Part shown: piece after piece, positions 51,565-61,528 of the stretch
Numbering within the stretch: the first letter of the stretch is position 1
How the letters are laid out: each line of letters begins with the position of its first letter
Assembly (NCBI GenBank): GCA_947623455.1
Contig: OX392536.1
Coordinates: 35,345,465-35,409,464, forward strand
Length of the DNA: 64,000 bases
Reading direction: 5' to 3'
Origin: Mimachlamys varia
Lineage: Eukaryota; Mollusca; Bivalvia; Pectinida; Pectinidae
The notes under the pieces: generated by a model
Databases searched by the model: none
What the model saw: the letters and a program-made list of their open reading frames with translations, nothing else
What the model was told of the DNA's origin: nothing
Translations under genes and position numbers: made by a program

Positions 51565-51790
51565 TCCTCATCACTGTCTCCGTATTCAGTAACTGCCTGT
51601 TTATTATTGAGAACATTTTCAAGTTCATGATCAGCCCACCCCTGTGTGTGGTACGCCGACATATTCCCAGGACGTACTATTACAGAGATTGGGGGTGTAT
51701 ATCTTTATTACCTTCGTTCTCAAGTTCAAGATCAGCATGTAAAACATGAAGACGTTAGTCCATTTCCGCCCCCGCCTACCTCAGCATTCG
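51565..51790 (+). repeat. degenerate dispersed repeat, copy 1 of 4
   Basis: Shared landmarks in order are TTTTCAAGTTCATGATCAGC, CCACCCCTGTGTGTGG, TATTCCCAGGACGTACTAT, GGGGGTGTAT and TCTCAAGTTCAAGATCAGCAT. Other copies are at 53.5, 57.2 and 60.3 kb in the same orientation. Two internal lines resemble each other (AAGTTCA(A/T)GATCAGC), so the unit may itself be an old duplication. Confidence 0.65.
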
Positions 51791-53484
51791 TGATCGACTG
51801 CAGCAGCAACTGTCACCATCAGACTATCAGGCTTAGTTCTACGGTACAGGCGTCCTCGTGGTTCGTCTTCCGGTGTGATTTACAAAACAAACACCAGAAG
51901 TTTCGTGGTTTAAAGTGAAGGTGTATCACTGTCAATATACAAAGGGCAAAGAAGTCATTCCAACAGTGTACACAAACTGGTGCTGTCAAATTTTCGGAGC
52001 AATCCGATCCGTTATCAAGACACAAAGAAACATAAATTATTACATAAACAAATTATTTTAAAAGCAACAACCGTAAATTAAGAAATTCTGATCTTAAAAG
52101 TCTTTTTCTTTCCAATTGAGACAGAGTGATTCTAATTTCTGGAAGAAACAGCCCTGACATGGACATGTTTTTGCGTTTCTAACCGATGTCGCCAAGTTTT
52201 ACATTACTGTATATAAGTTCTGGATTTTTGTTTCTCTGCCAACTGATGAACCCGATTATTTCCTCATTTTAATCAGTTAAAATTGGAATATATTTATATA
52301 CAGAATCTAGATTTTTTTGAAATTTATTTTTTATTAACTTCAAAAAATAATAGTAATAATAATAAAAGACATTCGCGTCTTTAGAAATAAAGATATTACT
52401 CGCCTAATAGGTAGGAGAACCCTCGGGATGTATAGAATTAATGTTCTACATGGTCCTCCCAACAGTAGCGGTATCAGATGTTAGAGTTATACATGAATCA
52501 CAGGACAGTAAGTATAGAAAGTGATCGCGAGTATTACATCATTATAAAAACAATTAAAAACGTTGAAATTCGAGACAAAGACCATACATATATAGATACA
52601 TTATTACCCAAAACCGGAAACTGAAAATAGAGCTTATACGTTAAACTCAATATGAAATATTATGTTGAAATGATGTGTGATTTTCTTTTCATGAAAAGCA
52701 ACACATGCTGCTGTAAAATATTTCCGAAATATTGTACAGATTTAAAAACGTAACGATACGTCCTTGCAACAACATAAGGATTCGAGAGATACTGGTCGAT
52801 GAATAAAATAGACAAGATTTAAGTTCGCCATCATTATCTCGTTAAGAAATATTCTGTATCCTTGTATGAGATGGACATTGACGTTTTTGAATATGTTTGA
52901 AAAAATACCACAATTCTCACTTTGAGAATGTGACATTTACTTGGATCTGATCTAGATTTACATGATGGCTGTCGCCGATGAAGCAGAGTACGCTTACCTT
53001 TCCGGAACATCGATTTGTACTTTTTCAATGGTTTTTGTATTAGTTTCTTTGTTCATTTCTTCGCTCCAAGTTTGTTCGATTTGGAGTTCGGATTATGGTT
53101 TTTTCGACACTTCAGTATATTATATATTTTTTGTTTATGATATTGGAAAGTAACAGGATCATAACAAACAAAAATGATCATGTGGCCTGCTTTAAAGTTT
53201 AAACATTAAAGAAAACTAAGACATTTTTTTTTAAAGTTTGTTATAGGTACTGTTTTGGTATAGGCGGGAGAGGGGTGAATATGTGGGATCTTTGGTTTGG
53301 TTTACCACCTTCATACATTTTTGTAATCAGTTAAAAACAAAATGTATGGTGGTTTAAGCTATTGCTAACTCGAGAAATAAAACCCGTTCGTCGATAAATT
53401 GCCCCCCCCCCCCCTCCCCCGCAGTAACCTTTATGGGCTGTTGTTTACTACAGTGGGTAACACTTAAATACTTAATTCATTTGA
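51791..53484. other. unique AT-rich sequence, no supported gene
   Basis: Short open frames on both strands near 52.7-53.15 kb overlap each other. A minus frame ending at AAAG/GTAAGC (about 52998) could be an exon edge but has no further support. A C13 tract lies at 53402-53414. Confidence 0.35.
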
Positions 53485-53690
53485 TTATTAAGGACATTTT
53501 CAAGTTGAAGATCAGCCCACCCCTGTGTGTGGTGCGCACACCTATCCCCTGGACGAACTATAACGGCGACTGTAGGTGGATATTTCTGTGTATAACCCGT
53601 CAATGTCAAGTTCAAGATCAGCATTAATTCTAGAAGACAACAGCCCACCCACGCTCTCGTCTTAACTCCGTATCATTCATCACCGATTTC
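53485..53690 (+). repeat. degenerate dispersed repeat, copy 2 of 4
   Basis: It matches copy 1 through TTTTCAAGTTGAAGATCAGC, CCACCCCTGTGTGTGGTGCG, CCCCTGGACGAACTAT and GTCAAGTTCAAGATCAGCAT. It continues with AGAAGACAACAGCCCACCCA. Confidence 0.65.
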
Positions 53691-54235
53691 GGTATATTTT
53701 AAATCAGATTTTGTTTTCAGAACTGTTCACAACAACTTTGTATTTCAAAACAAAATATTCGGATAATTTCTACTAAAATGAAATAAACAGTTTAAAGTGG
53801 CTCTTAAATGTCAAATTATGGACAGTATTCACTGGGAACGAAACCAATAGCGGATCTGTTATTGTGGGGACAACCTGAACTCGTAATAGAGCATAGAGTG
53901 AACATACTTTACCTACCCCTCCAAATATCACATACAATGTAAACATATCAAGTGAGTTTCCTTATGTAAAATTATTTTGCTGATTTCAAGATATTAATAG
54001 GAACCTGTGACTGTCTTACCAATGTTTTAGCTTACCAAACTGAAAAGTTTTATTTTGGACCTTTTGTCATTTATCCAGTTTAGTGTTTTCGCTTTTGTAT
54101 AACAACACAGAATCTGAAATTGTCGACATGATTAAGCGTCTGTATTAAAGTCTAAACCTGCATGAATGTTACATAGTGAGCAAAATCTAATTTTCACTTA
54201 ACTAATTTAGAGTCTACTTCATAATATATCATAGA
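53691..54235. other. unique sequence
   Basis: AT-rich stretch without a gene between the second dispersed copy and the 28-bp array. Confidence 0.4.
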
Positions 54236-55850
54236 GTGTCCTCTTGTAACAGTGTTCACGGCAGTGTCCCCTTGTAATGGCAGTGTCCACATGTAACGGC
54301 GTTCACGGCAGTGTCCCTTTGTAATGGCAGTGTCCACATGTAACGGCGTTCACGGCAGTGTCCCCTTGTAACGGCGTTCACGGCAGTGTCCCCTTGTAAT
54401 GGCAGTGTCCACATGTAACGGCGTTCACGGCAGTGTCCACTTGTAACGGTGTTCACGGTAGTGTCCACATGTAACGGCGTTCACGGCAGTATCCACTTGT
54501 AACGGTGTTCACGGCAGTGTCCACTTGTAACGGTGTTCACGGCAGTGTCAACTTGTAACGGCGTTCACGACAGTGTCCACTTGTAACGGCAGTGTCCACA
54601 TGTAACGGCGTTCACGGCAGTGTCCACATGTAACGGCGTTCACGGTAGTGTCGCCTTGTAACGGCGTTCATGGCAGTGTCCACTTGTAACTGTGTTCATG
54701 GCAGTGTCCACATGTAACGGCGTTCACGGCAGTGTCCCCTTGTAACGGCGTTCACGGCAGTGTCCCCTTGTAATGGCAGTGTCCACATGTAACGGCGTTC
54801 ACGGCAGTGTCCACTTGTAACGGTGTTCACGGCAGTGTCCACATGTAACGGCGTTCACGGCAGTGTCCACTTGTAACGGTGTTCACGGCAGTGTCCACTT
54901 GTAACGGTGTTCACGGCAGTGTCAACTTGTAACGGCGTTCACGGCAGTGTCCACTTGTAACGGCAGTGTCCACATGTAACGGCGTTCACGGCAGTGTCCA
55001 CATGTAACGGCGTTCACGGCAGTGTCGCCTTGTAACGGCGTTCATGGCAGTATCCACTTGTAACTGTGTTCATGGCAGTGTCCACTTGTAACGGCGTTCA
55101 CGGCAGTGTCCACTTGTAACGACGTCCACAGCAGTGTCCACTTGTAACGACGTTCACGGCAGTGTTCACATGTAACGGCGTTCACGGCAGTGTCGCCTTG
55201 TAACGGCGTTCAAGGCAGTGTCCACATGTAACGGCGTTCAAGGCAGTGTCCACTTGTAACGGTGTTCACGGCAGTGTCCACGTGTAACGGCGTTCAAGGC
55301 AGTGTCCACATGTAACGGTGTTCACGGCAGTGTCCACATGTTACGGCGTTCAAGGCAGTGTCCACATGTAACGATGTTCACGGCAGTGTCCACATGTAAC
55401 GGCGTTCAAGGCAGTGTCCACATGTTACGGTGTTCACGGCAGTGTCCACATGTAACGGCGTTCAAGGCAGTGTCCACATGTAACGGCGTTCAAGGAAGTG
55501 TCCACTTGAAACGACGTTCAAGGCAATGTACATTTATAATGGCGTAATGATCACTTGTAATACATAGCGTACACGACCATGTCCACCTTTCATGGTGTTC
55601 ACGGAAATGTCTACATGTAATATTCAAGGCAGTGTCCATTTGTTATGGTATTCACGGCAATGTCTTCTGTTAACGGCGTTCAAGTCAGTGTCAAGTTATT
55701 TTGGCGTTCAAGGCATTGTCCACTTGTATTGGCGTTCAAGGCAGTGCCCATATCCTTTGGCGTTCATGACAATTTCCACTTGTAATGCCGTTCACGATTG
55801 TGTCCTTTCTTAATGATGTTCATGAAATTGTCGATTTTTAATGGGGCCTA
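54236..55850. repeat. 28-bp tandem repeat, about 55 copies, degenerate at the right end
   Basis: The unit contains CGGCAGTGTCCACTTGTAAC and GGCGTTCA. Variants include CACATG, CCCCTTG and GCCTTG, and a truncated form in which one AGTGTCCAC core directly follows another. A run of variants at 54563-54712 recurs at 54933-55082 or nearby, with the TCGCCTTGTA marker 374 bases apart (54651 and 55025), showing higher-order structure. Copies decay from about 55540 onward. Short frames on both strands here are repeat artefacts. Confidence 0.95.
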
Positions 55851-56251
55851 TTGGAACAACGGTAAATAAACTGTATGGTAGCCAGTACTGATTATGCTGT
55901 AACAACAATGAAATATCACGCATTGGACTTGTTATGACGGTGTCTTCTATAGCTCCTTAACATTATTTACTACAAAAAACAATGATGTTAGGCTTCTATA
56001 TATAGCTTGTTTTATTGCGTATGAATATGTGGAAAATATTAACGAGTGTTGCTTTCGGTATTGCTATAATTCATAAGTAATTAGATATTTTAGATGAAAT
56101 TGAAACAAAATTCCCTCGTTTATGTGTTTGTGTCTACAGAAAAAATAAAGGACAGATAGTATTTATTAAAGGAATGCTATTCCTTATACGTACATTTCTA
56201 AAAGCTTTGAATGGTTCGATTAGATCATGAATTGTAAAAAAAAAAAAACAA
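55851..56251. other. unique AT-rich sequence
   Basis: No feature recognised. A run of A lies at about 56237-56248, just before the Tigger-like MITE. Confidence 0.4.
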
Positions 56252-56356
56252 TACAGTGGACAGGCGATAATCCGGACGCCGATAGTCCGGAAAACTCACA
56301 ATCCAGACGGTTCGGACTGGAAACGAATGTGTCCGGATTATCGCGGGTCCACTGTA
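56252..56356. mobile_element. 101-bp MITE with Tigger/pogo-like ends and TA duplication
   Basis: The element 56254-56354 begins CAGTGGACAGGCGATAATCC and ends with the inverse GGATTATCGCGGGTCCACTG. The inverted ends are about 25 bp with two differences, and TA flanks both sides. A subterminal GATAGTCCGGA repeats part of the end motif. CAGT plus ATAATCCG-type ends with a TA target are typical of the Tc1/mariner group, pogo/Tigger branch. This is a deletion derivative without a transposase. Confidence 0.85.
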
Positions 56357-56574
56357 CAAGTTATTTATCTCTTTTTTACATATATAGGGACGACACATCA
56401 GAAGGAATAGAAAATGTGAAACCTCCGTTTGGAGTCATAGTAACGGCATGACAATAGAAAAACTATATTTCCATTTTAATACTGAAAATAATTTGTTGTA
56501 GATTTTATAGAAGTCGTATATTTTCATCAAATCAATTCACATCATATATTTGTAGATTGTATAGATTCTGAAGC
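56357..56574. other. unique spacer
   Basis: AT-rich sequence with no recognised feature. Confidence 0.4.
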
Positions 56575-56812
56575 AAATGTTATATATTTAATCAATGAAC
56601 CAGGTACATTGTACGACCTGTACTAAGACATGTTATATATTTAATCAATGAACCAGGTACATTGTACGACCTGTACTCAGTCATGTTATATATTTAAACA
56701 ATGTACCAGGTACATTGTACGACCTGTGCTCAGTCATGTTATACATTTAATCAATGAACCAGGTACATTGTACGACCTGTACTCAGTCATGTTATATATT
56801 TAATCAATGGGT
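56575..56812. repeat. 53-bp tandem repeat, about 4.5 copies
   Basis: The unit contains TGTTATATATTTAATCAATG, AACCAGGTACATTGTACG and ACCTGTACT. The CAGGT/ACCTG and GTAC/GTAC pairs make a short hairpin in each unit. Confidence 0.9.
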
Positions 56813-57129
56813 ACAAGCATACAGAATGTAAATATTTAACGAAACACCCGTATACACATGTTTTTATTTCACACATTTGTTAATAGAGCATTACAAAATC
56901 ATTTACTGACATAATTCATCTAGATTAACCAAACATTTATTTGAGTTGTAAGCAAACCAAACCAACCTTAGATAGTTGTTTTTAATTTTCAAGCATTTCT
57001 CACTAGGGATAGATCATTTAATTCATCGTTGAGGTTTCATCTTCAGATTTATACAATCATCTGTGAAAACCAAGATGTTTTAATGAAGACTCAAGTGCTG
57101 AATGGTGATCAAAAGCAAACATTGTGACC
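56813..57129. other. unique AT-rich sequence
   Basis: Nothing recognised between the 53-bp array and the third dispersed copy. Confidence 0.4.
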
Positions 57130-57372
57130 GTCTAATACATTTAGGACTTGTCTAACATAATTATAGGAAACATTTCTCGGGTTCATAACAATCCATCTCC
57201 GCGAGTCCTACGCCAAAATGTTTCCCGAGGGCTCTCGCGAGACTGGGGGTGTATCCGAGTATTGCCTTCATTCTCAAGTTCAAGATCAGCTTCAAAACTG
57301 GCAGACAACAGCCCGCCCACGTTCCCGCCCAACACTGATCTAGTTCTCGTTCAATATCGATTTCAATAACTG
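57130..57372 (+). repeat. degenerate dispersed repeat, copy 3 of 4
   Basis: It shares GGGGGTGTATCCGAG, TTCTCAAGTTCAAGATCAGC and CAGACAACAGCCCGCCCACG with the other copies. It carries the palindrome TCTCGCGAGA at 57233-57242, a motif known from animal promoters, though no gene is seen nearby. Confidence 0.65.
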
Positions 57373-57556
57373 CTCAGCTGATATGTCTAAATTCACTTTT
57401 CACAAAAAATAAAGATTTACTTGTTTTAAGCACGTTTCCTTACTAAAATGAAATTATAATAACATCCAATACTGTCTTTTTCAGCGTTGGTTTTGCTAAT
57501 GAAAATTACATCACGAACAGTTTTAAATGGCAATTGAGTTATTTTAGAGTCTAGTT
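57373..57556. other. short unique spacer
   Basis: Partly similar to sequence after the 53.5-kb copy (TTTACTAAAATGAAAT-like against TTCTACTAAAATGAAATAAA), so the dispersed repeat may extend into it. Confidence 0.4.
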
Positions 57557-58144
57557 CACGCCTGACTTAGAGGCATGGTGAAACATCGACAAAATTAACA
57601 ATTAAATTGAATAAAAGCATACAGTAAATGTAAATGTTACTTGGTACATCGTCACAAAGCAAAAACTGACCTTTCCTATCATGATAAATTGTTTTTAGCG
57701 ATTGTCAGTTTTCCTTTTTTGGGCGAATGTATAGCACGTGAAAAGATGTTCTTCGGCACTTCCGGCGGTGTTTTCTTAGGTAATTTAAGGATTTTGCAAG
57801 AATTGTCAACTAAGTTTTATTTGTGTTGTATAAATTCTGATGGAATTCGTATGTATTATACGATTCCGCGTGGATCGGACAGTCCTACTCCCAGATTATA
57901 CCAATTCGTTCTCGGCTTCGCACCTGTCAAACATCGCTAGCGTAAAGTGTTGCCATTGTAAACATGAGTGGCAGTTGAGGCACATAGGTATCAAAATACA
58001 TATTTTGGGGGTTGAAATGCATTTTATATCAATATTAAACGTAATGGGATAAAGCTTATGCCATATATTGGAAAGAAACATTAAATTTTCAACAGTACAA
58101 TTTTCAACCAGGTAACAACCAATATGGCTGTACCTAGTCCTTAA
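57557..58144 (+). repeat. dispersed repeat, partner of 47917-48931 in opposite orientation
   Basis: It begins ACGCCTGACTTAGAGGCATG and ends AACCAATATGGCTGTACC followed by TAGTCCTT. It lacks the 420-bp central stretch of its partner. The plus frame at 57641-57940 (99 codons, starting TTG) parallels the partner frame, but the change pattern argues against protein selection. Confidence 0.8.
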
Positions 58145-59544
58145 AAAAAAAACCTAAACAATAGCCAATATAGTTACTTGTTATTGTTACCGTTATGGGA
58201 CCGCGAGATTATTTTGATATACTAGTCTTCTTGCCTTATCAACAAGGTGACACCTTGAAAATATTACATAACGTATAATTTGGCTTAGTAGCACTGGAAC
58301 AGACTAAATGCATTGACACTGGCGGGCCTGCAATAGGCCTACTTGTACAAGTCGATATGACATTTTATAATGGGTTTGCTACGTGATTTTCTTAATGTCA
58401 TTCATCAAGTGTTCCCGCCCACATATCACGTGGGTTGCAACACGTTACATAGCTGTCTCGTGCTCTTGTTATTTGTTTCGTCAAAAGAAAAAAGCATAAC
58501 ATTTCTCTAATTGAGGCGTTGTTAAAAACACTTTAAAAATTTAACTTTTCTATCCTAGTAATCTGATACAGCTGTCAACATTGTATGATCAGTTAGAGTA
58601 TAATTAATGGATAAGGAGCGGGTCGGTGTGGGTTGTACACAGTGTAAAATACCGTCTTTTTCACCCAGCTAATTTAGCGTTCCATAGACGTTCGGAGAAA
58701 GATTATATGTATATAACGCAATTGGATATACACTATCGTCGGAGGAAACTTACAAATAAAGAAAATTAACAAGCTGTTGAAGAAATAAACGATGCTAAAC
58801 CTGACCACAAACTGCAGAAACAAGGTAACGAGGATCGTGACGCGAAGACATCTTCTTTTCTCTTACAATCTCCGATGTCGTCATTTCCGTTAACGGTACC
58901 AGCATGTCATCCAAAATCGAACAGAGTAGTAGGCTTATCAAACGTATCTCAAAACACTGGACCAATGTGTGGACACAACAGGAGACAAAACAGTGACCTT
59001 GGCTATTACTTAGCCTTACTAACTTATTGTTAGATGTGTTCGGATACGGTTTCATTTAGTTTTATTAAAATATTGGGTAAAAACAGCCTACTGTCACAGG
59101 CACTTGTGGCCAGGAGAATAACCATATATATACTAGTAGATAATATAGCGAAATAGGAATAATTAAAAAAAAATATATATATAAAAACAAAATTTTCCAA
59201 TTTTCGTTTCATGTTAATAATCATATCAAAACATAATAAAACTAATTGCCAAATTTCAGCTTGATACGTCAAGCGGTTAAATTTTAGAACGGTCATAAAA
59301 ACTTACTTTCCGTTCATACTAGAGAAAAAGGAACAGCTTCTATCCATCCTCTATATATTTTCCTTTCTCAAAAGCTATAATGATCCACACTTTTATTTGT
59401 GGATTGCGAGCGCGGGGACATAACATCTCAGAAAACCCCCGAAATCTTCGACATAGGAATTACTTGTGACGGAAGTCGTTGTACATAAACATGTTTTAAA
59501 TTTGAAAAATAAGTTTTAAAAATTAATTATAAGCGTTGATGTCA
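58145..59544. other. unique sequence without a supported gene
   Basis: Minus frames at 58795-59055 and 59030-59296 are short and unsupported. No repeats were recognised. Confidence 0.4.
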
Positions 59545-59965
59545 ATTATTTTTTAGTTTCATCTAACAACATTTGAAGATTTTGAGACATTTTACCCCTG
59601 TGACCTTGAAATAAGGCCTTGGTCATTCATTTAATCAAACTTGGTGGTCCTTCATCCCAGCCTGCCATCAGTAAATATCAGCACCCTTAGCCTTTTCGTT
59701 ACTGAGAAGAGAAGTTATTTGAAAGATTTTTTTAACACATTTGACCCCTGTGATCTTGAAAGTAGGTCAAGGTCATTCCATTTAACAAACTTGGTAGCCC
59801 TTCATCCCAGCATGATATACCCATACAGTAGACCCTAGGCCTTACTGTTATTGAGAAGAAGTTGAAAATGTAAATTGTTTACGGCGGAAGAAACATGAAA
59901 AATGCGATCGCAATTAGGTCATCTAAGACTTCGTCTGAGATCGTCTGAGATGACCTAAAAATCGA
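59545..59965 (+). repeat. interspersed molluscan-type repeat with internal duplication
   Basis: Two tandem half-units start near 59580 and 59735. Each has CCCCTGTGA(C/T)CTTGAAA, a GGTCATTC(A/C)ATTTAA line, CAAACTTGGT and CCTTCATCCCAGC. The tail has AAATTGTTTACGGCGG and a closing foldback with AGGTCATCT and AGATGACCT at about 59918-59955. The layout matches a very common repeat of molluscan genomes, from memory. GTCAAGGTCA in the second half-unit resembles a nuclear-receptor (ERR/SF-1 type) half-site. Confidence 0.6.
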
Positions 59966-60242
59966 GACTTGTAAAGAAGATTCGCAAAATTAACAGATTA
60001 GTTTCATTAGGTTTTATATTGTGTTCTAGCTATAAAAGTGGTAGAATAGAATTAATGTCGATTTAATTTCATATTTTATTCACATACGCAACATGAAATG
60101 ATACAAGGTTCAGTAAGTTTTATAAACAAATCACTTTAAAAATCATTCAAAAGTGAAATTTGTCACTTTTGCAAATAATTCTTTGTCGTGAATGACTACT
60201 CAATTCCAAATGAGACCGTCTGATATGTTAGAATGTGTCTTT
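59966..60242. other. unique AT-rich spacer
   Basis: Nothing recognised. Confidence 0.4.
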
Positions 60243-60465
60243 CAGGCTGCTGTTAGAGAACATTTTGAAGTTCATAACAGCCCACTTGTCCGTCTCCTAC
60301 GCATATATATTCCCAGAAGGTACAGACACTGAAGGTGTATTTTTCTATTCATTACCGCCATTCTCACGTCCACAGTCAGCATAAAACGAGAAAGCTTACG
60401 ACCACCCACGCTCGTGCAAATCGTACGAGTGATCATAATTCAATATCGATTTCATCAACAACTTA
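60243..60465 (+). repeat. degenerate dispersed repeat, copy 4 of 4
   Basis: This is the most diverged copy. It keeps GAACATTTTGAAGTTCA, ACAGCCCAC, TATTCCCAGAAGGTAC, GAAGGTGTAT and CACCCACGCTCGTG, and ends with CAATATCGATTTCA as copy 3 does. Confidence 0.6.
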
Positions 60466-60509
60466 ACCGATATTTGTAAGTTATTTTTCGGAAACGGAAT
60501 TTCTTGAGC

Positions 60510-60767
60510 TTAATTTATCATATTAAGAACTTTATAGCACGATATCTCCTGAGTGTTTCCACCTGTGATTAGGGAAACAATATGGTCTTCAATGTATTTA
60601 TCATCTTTCATGGTGTAATCGCATGTGAGTGTCTCGTGCTTATCACCAACCAAACAACGGCGCATATTACATGTGTATGTAGGCTGACTGTCTCGTTTCT
60701 CGGAATTGCCGTTTAACCATACGCATGGTAGCCACAAACATGTCTTTTTGGTAGCGACACGGTCCAT
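60510..60767 (-). CDS. weak candidate: 85-codon cysteine-containing frame, unknown
   Basis: The frame runs from an ATG (60765-60767) to a TAA. It encodes 85 residues with cysteines at 10, 15, 33, 38, 49 and 77 (CxxxxC, 17 residues, CxxxxC, then 10 and 27). The composition is hydrophilic and protein-like, with G-G-N-T and D-Y-T-M-K-D-D-K stretches. There is no signal peptide after this ATG and no membrane segment, so if it is secreted an upstream exon would be needed; the upstream DNA has no strong pyrimidine tract. It lies just upstream, on the minus strand, of the fourth degenerate dispersed repeat. Frames of this length are expected by chance in 64 kb, so this is a candidate only. I do not recognise the product. 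Confidence 0.2.
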   Translation of the reverse strand: MDRVATKKTCLWLPCVWLNGNSEKRDSQPTYTCNMRRCLVGDKHETLTCDYTMKDDKYIEDHIVSLITGGNTQEISCYKVLNMIN

Positions 60768-61528
60768 TAAAATAATCTACGCCACTTTGTTGAAGTTCGT
60801 TCTAATTTAGTTTTCAGCACCGGATACCCTTGCTATTTAACATAATGCAGTTAATTATATGAAAATCGTATAAATCACCGTAGTATACATGTGCAATGAC
60901 GTGATTGATTTACTTTTCAAGATAAAAGTGGAAAACTCTGCTAGTAGTTCCCATATATCCCGAGGGTTCCTTCTATATATATATAGATTGTCACAATGAT
61001 CTCCTAAGAGTTGTGCCAGGGTCAACAATGTACACACTTAGCCGAGTGGTTGAAACGTTTGGTCTTCTTCGCATGAGGTGGGGTTACAAATAAAAAAAAA
61101 ACGTTTTTGGAAGGACGGGAATACACAAAGTGGGAGATATTAGCCATGTGGCATATGAGTAGTAGTTGACGCCTGATTAGGCAGCCCCTGCGAATTCTCT
61201 TTAAAATCGTATTGATATTGTATACTAGTATATATAGCGTGTTATTCCAGCTAGAGAGTATGTTATATAAAATGTTGTATGCAGTGTTTATATTCAATTA
61301 GTATCTATTAATGTATAATTACCCCAGTTCCTTCTGCTCCAACCACCTTTTATTGGCCCATTATGTCACCGTTGAGTCACAGAAGGACAATACTGCCGCG
61401 ATGTAGTGCTCTACCTTTAGTATTAAGTATTTACCCCCAAACGTGTTTATTTGGTATGGTAGTCTGTGAACAGTCGTTTTCTCTCAGAAATTTCATCTCA
61501 TTGATAATATCGATTTGTAATTAATAGA
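60768..61528. other. unique AT-rich sequence
   Basis: Only short unsupported minus frames; no repeats recognised. Confidence 0.4.
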
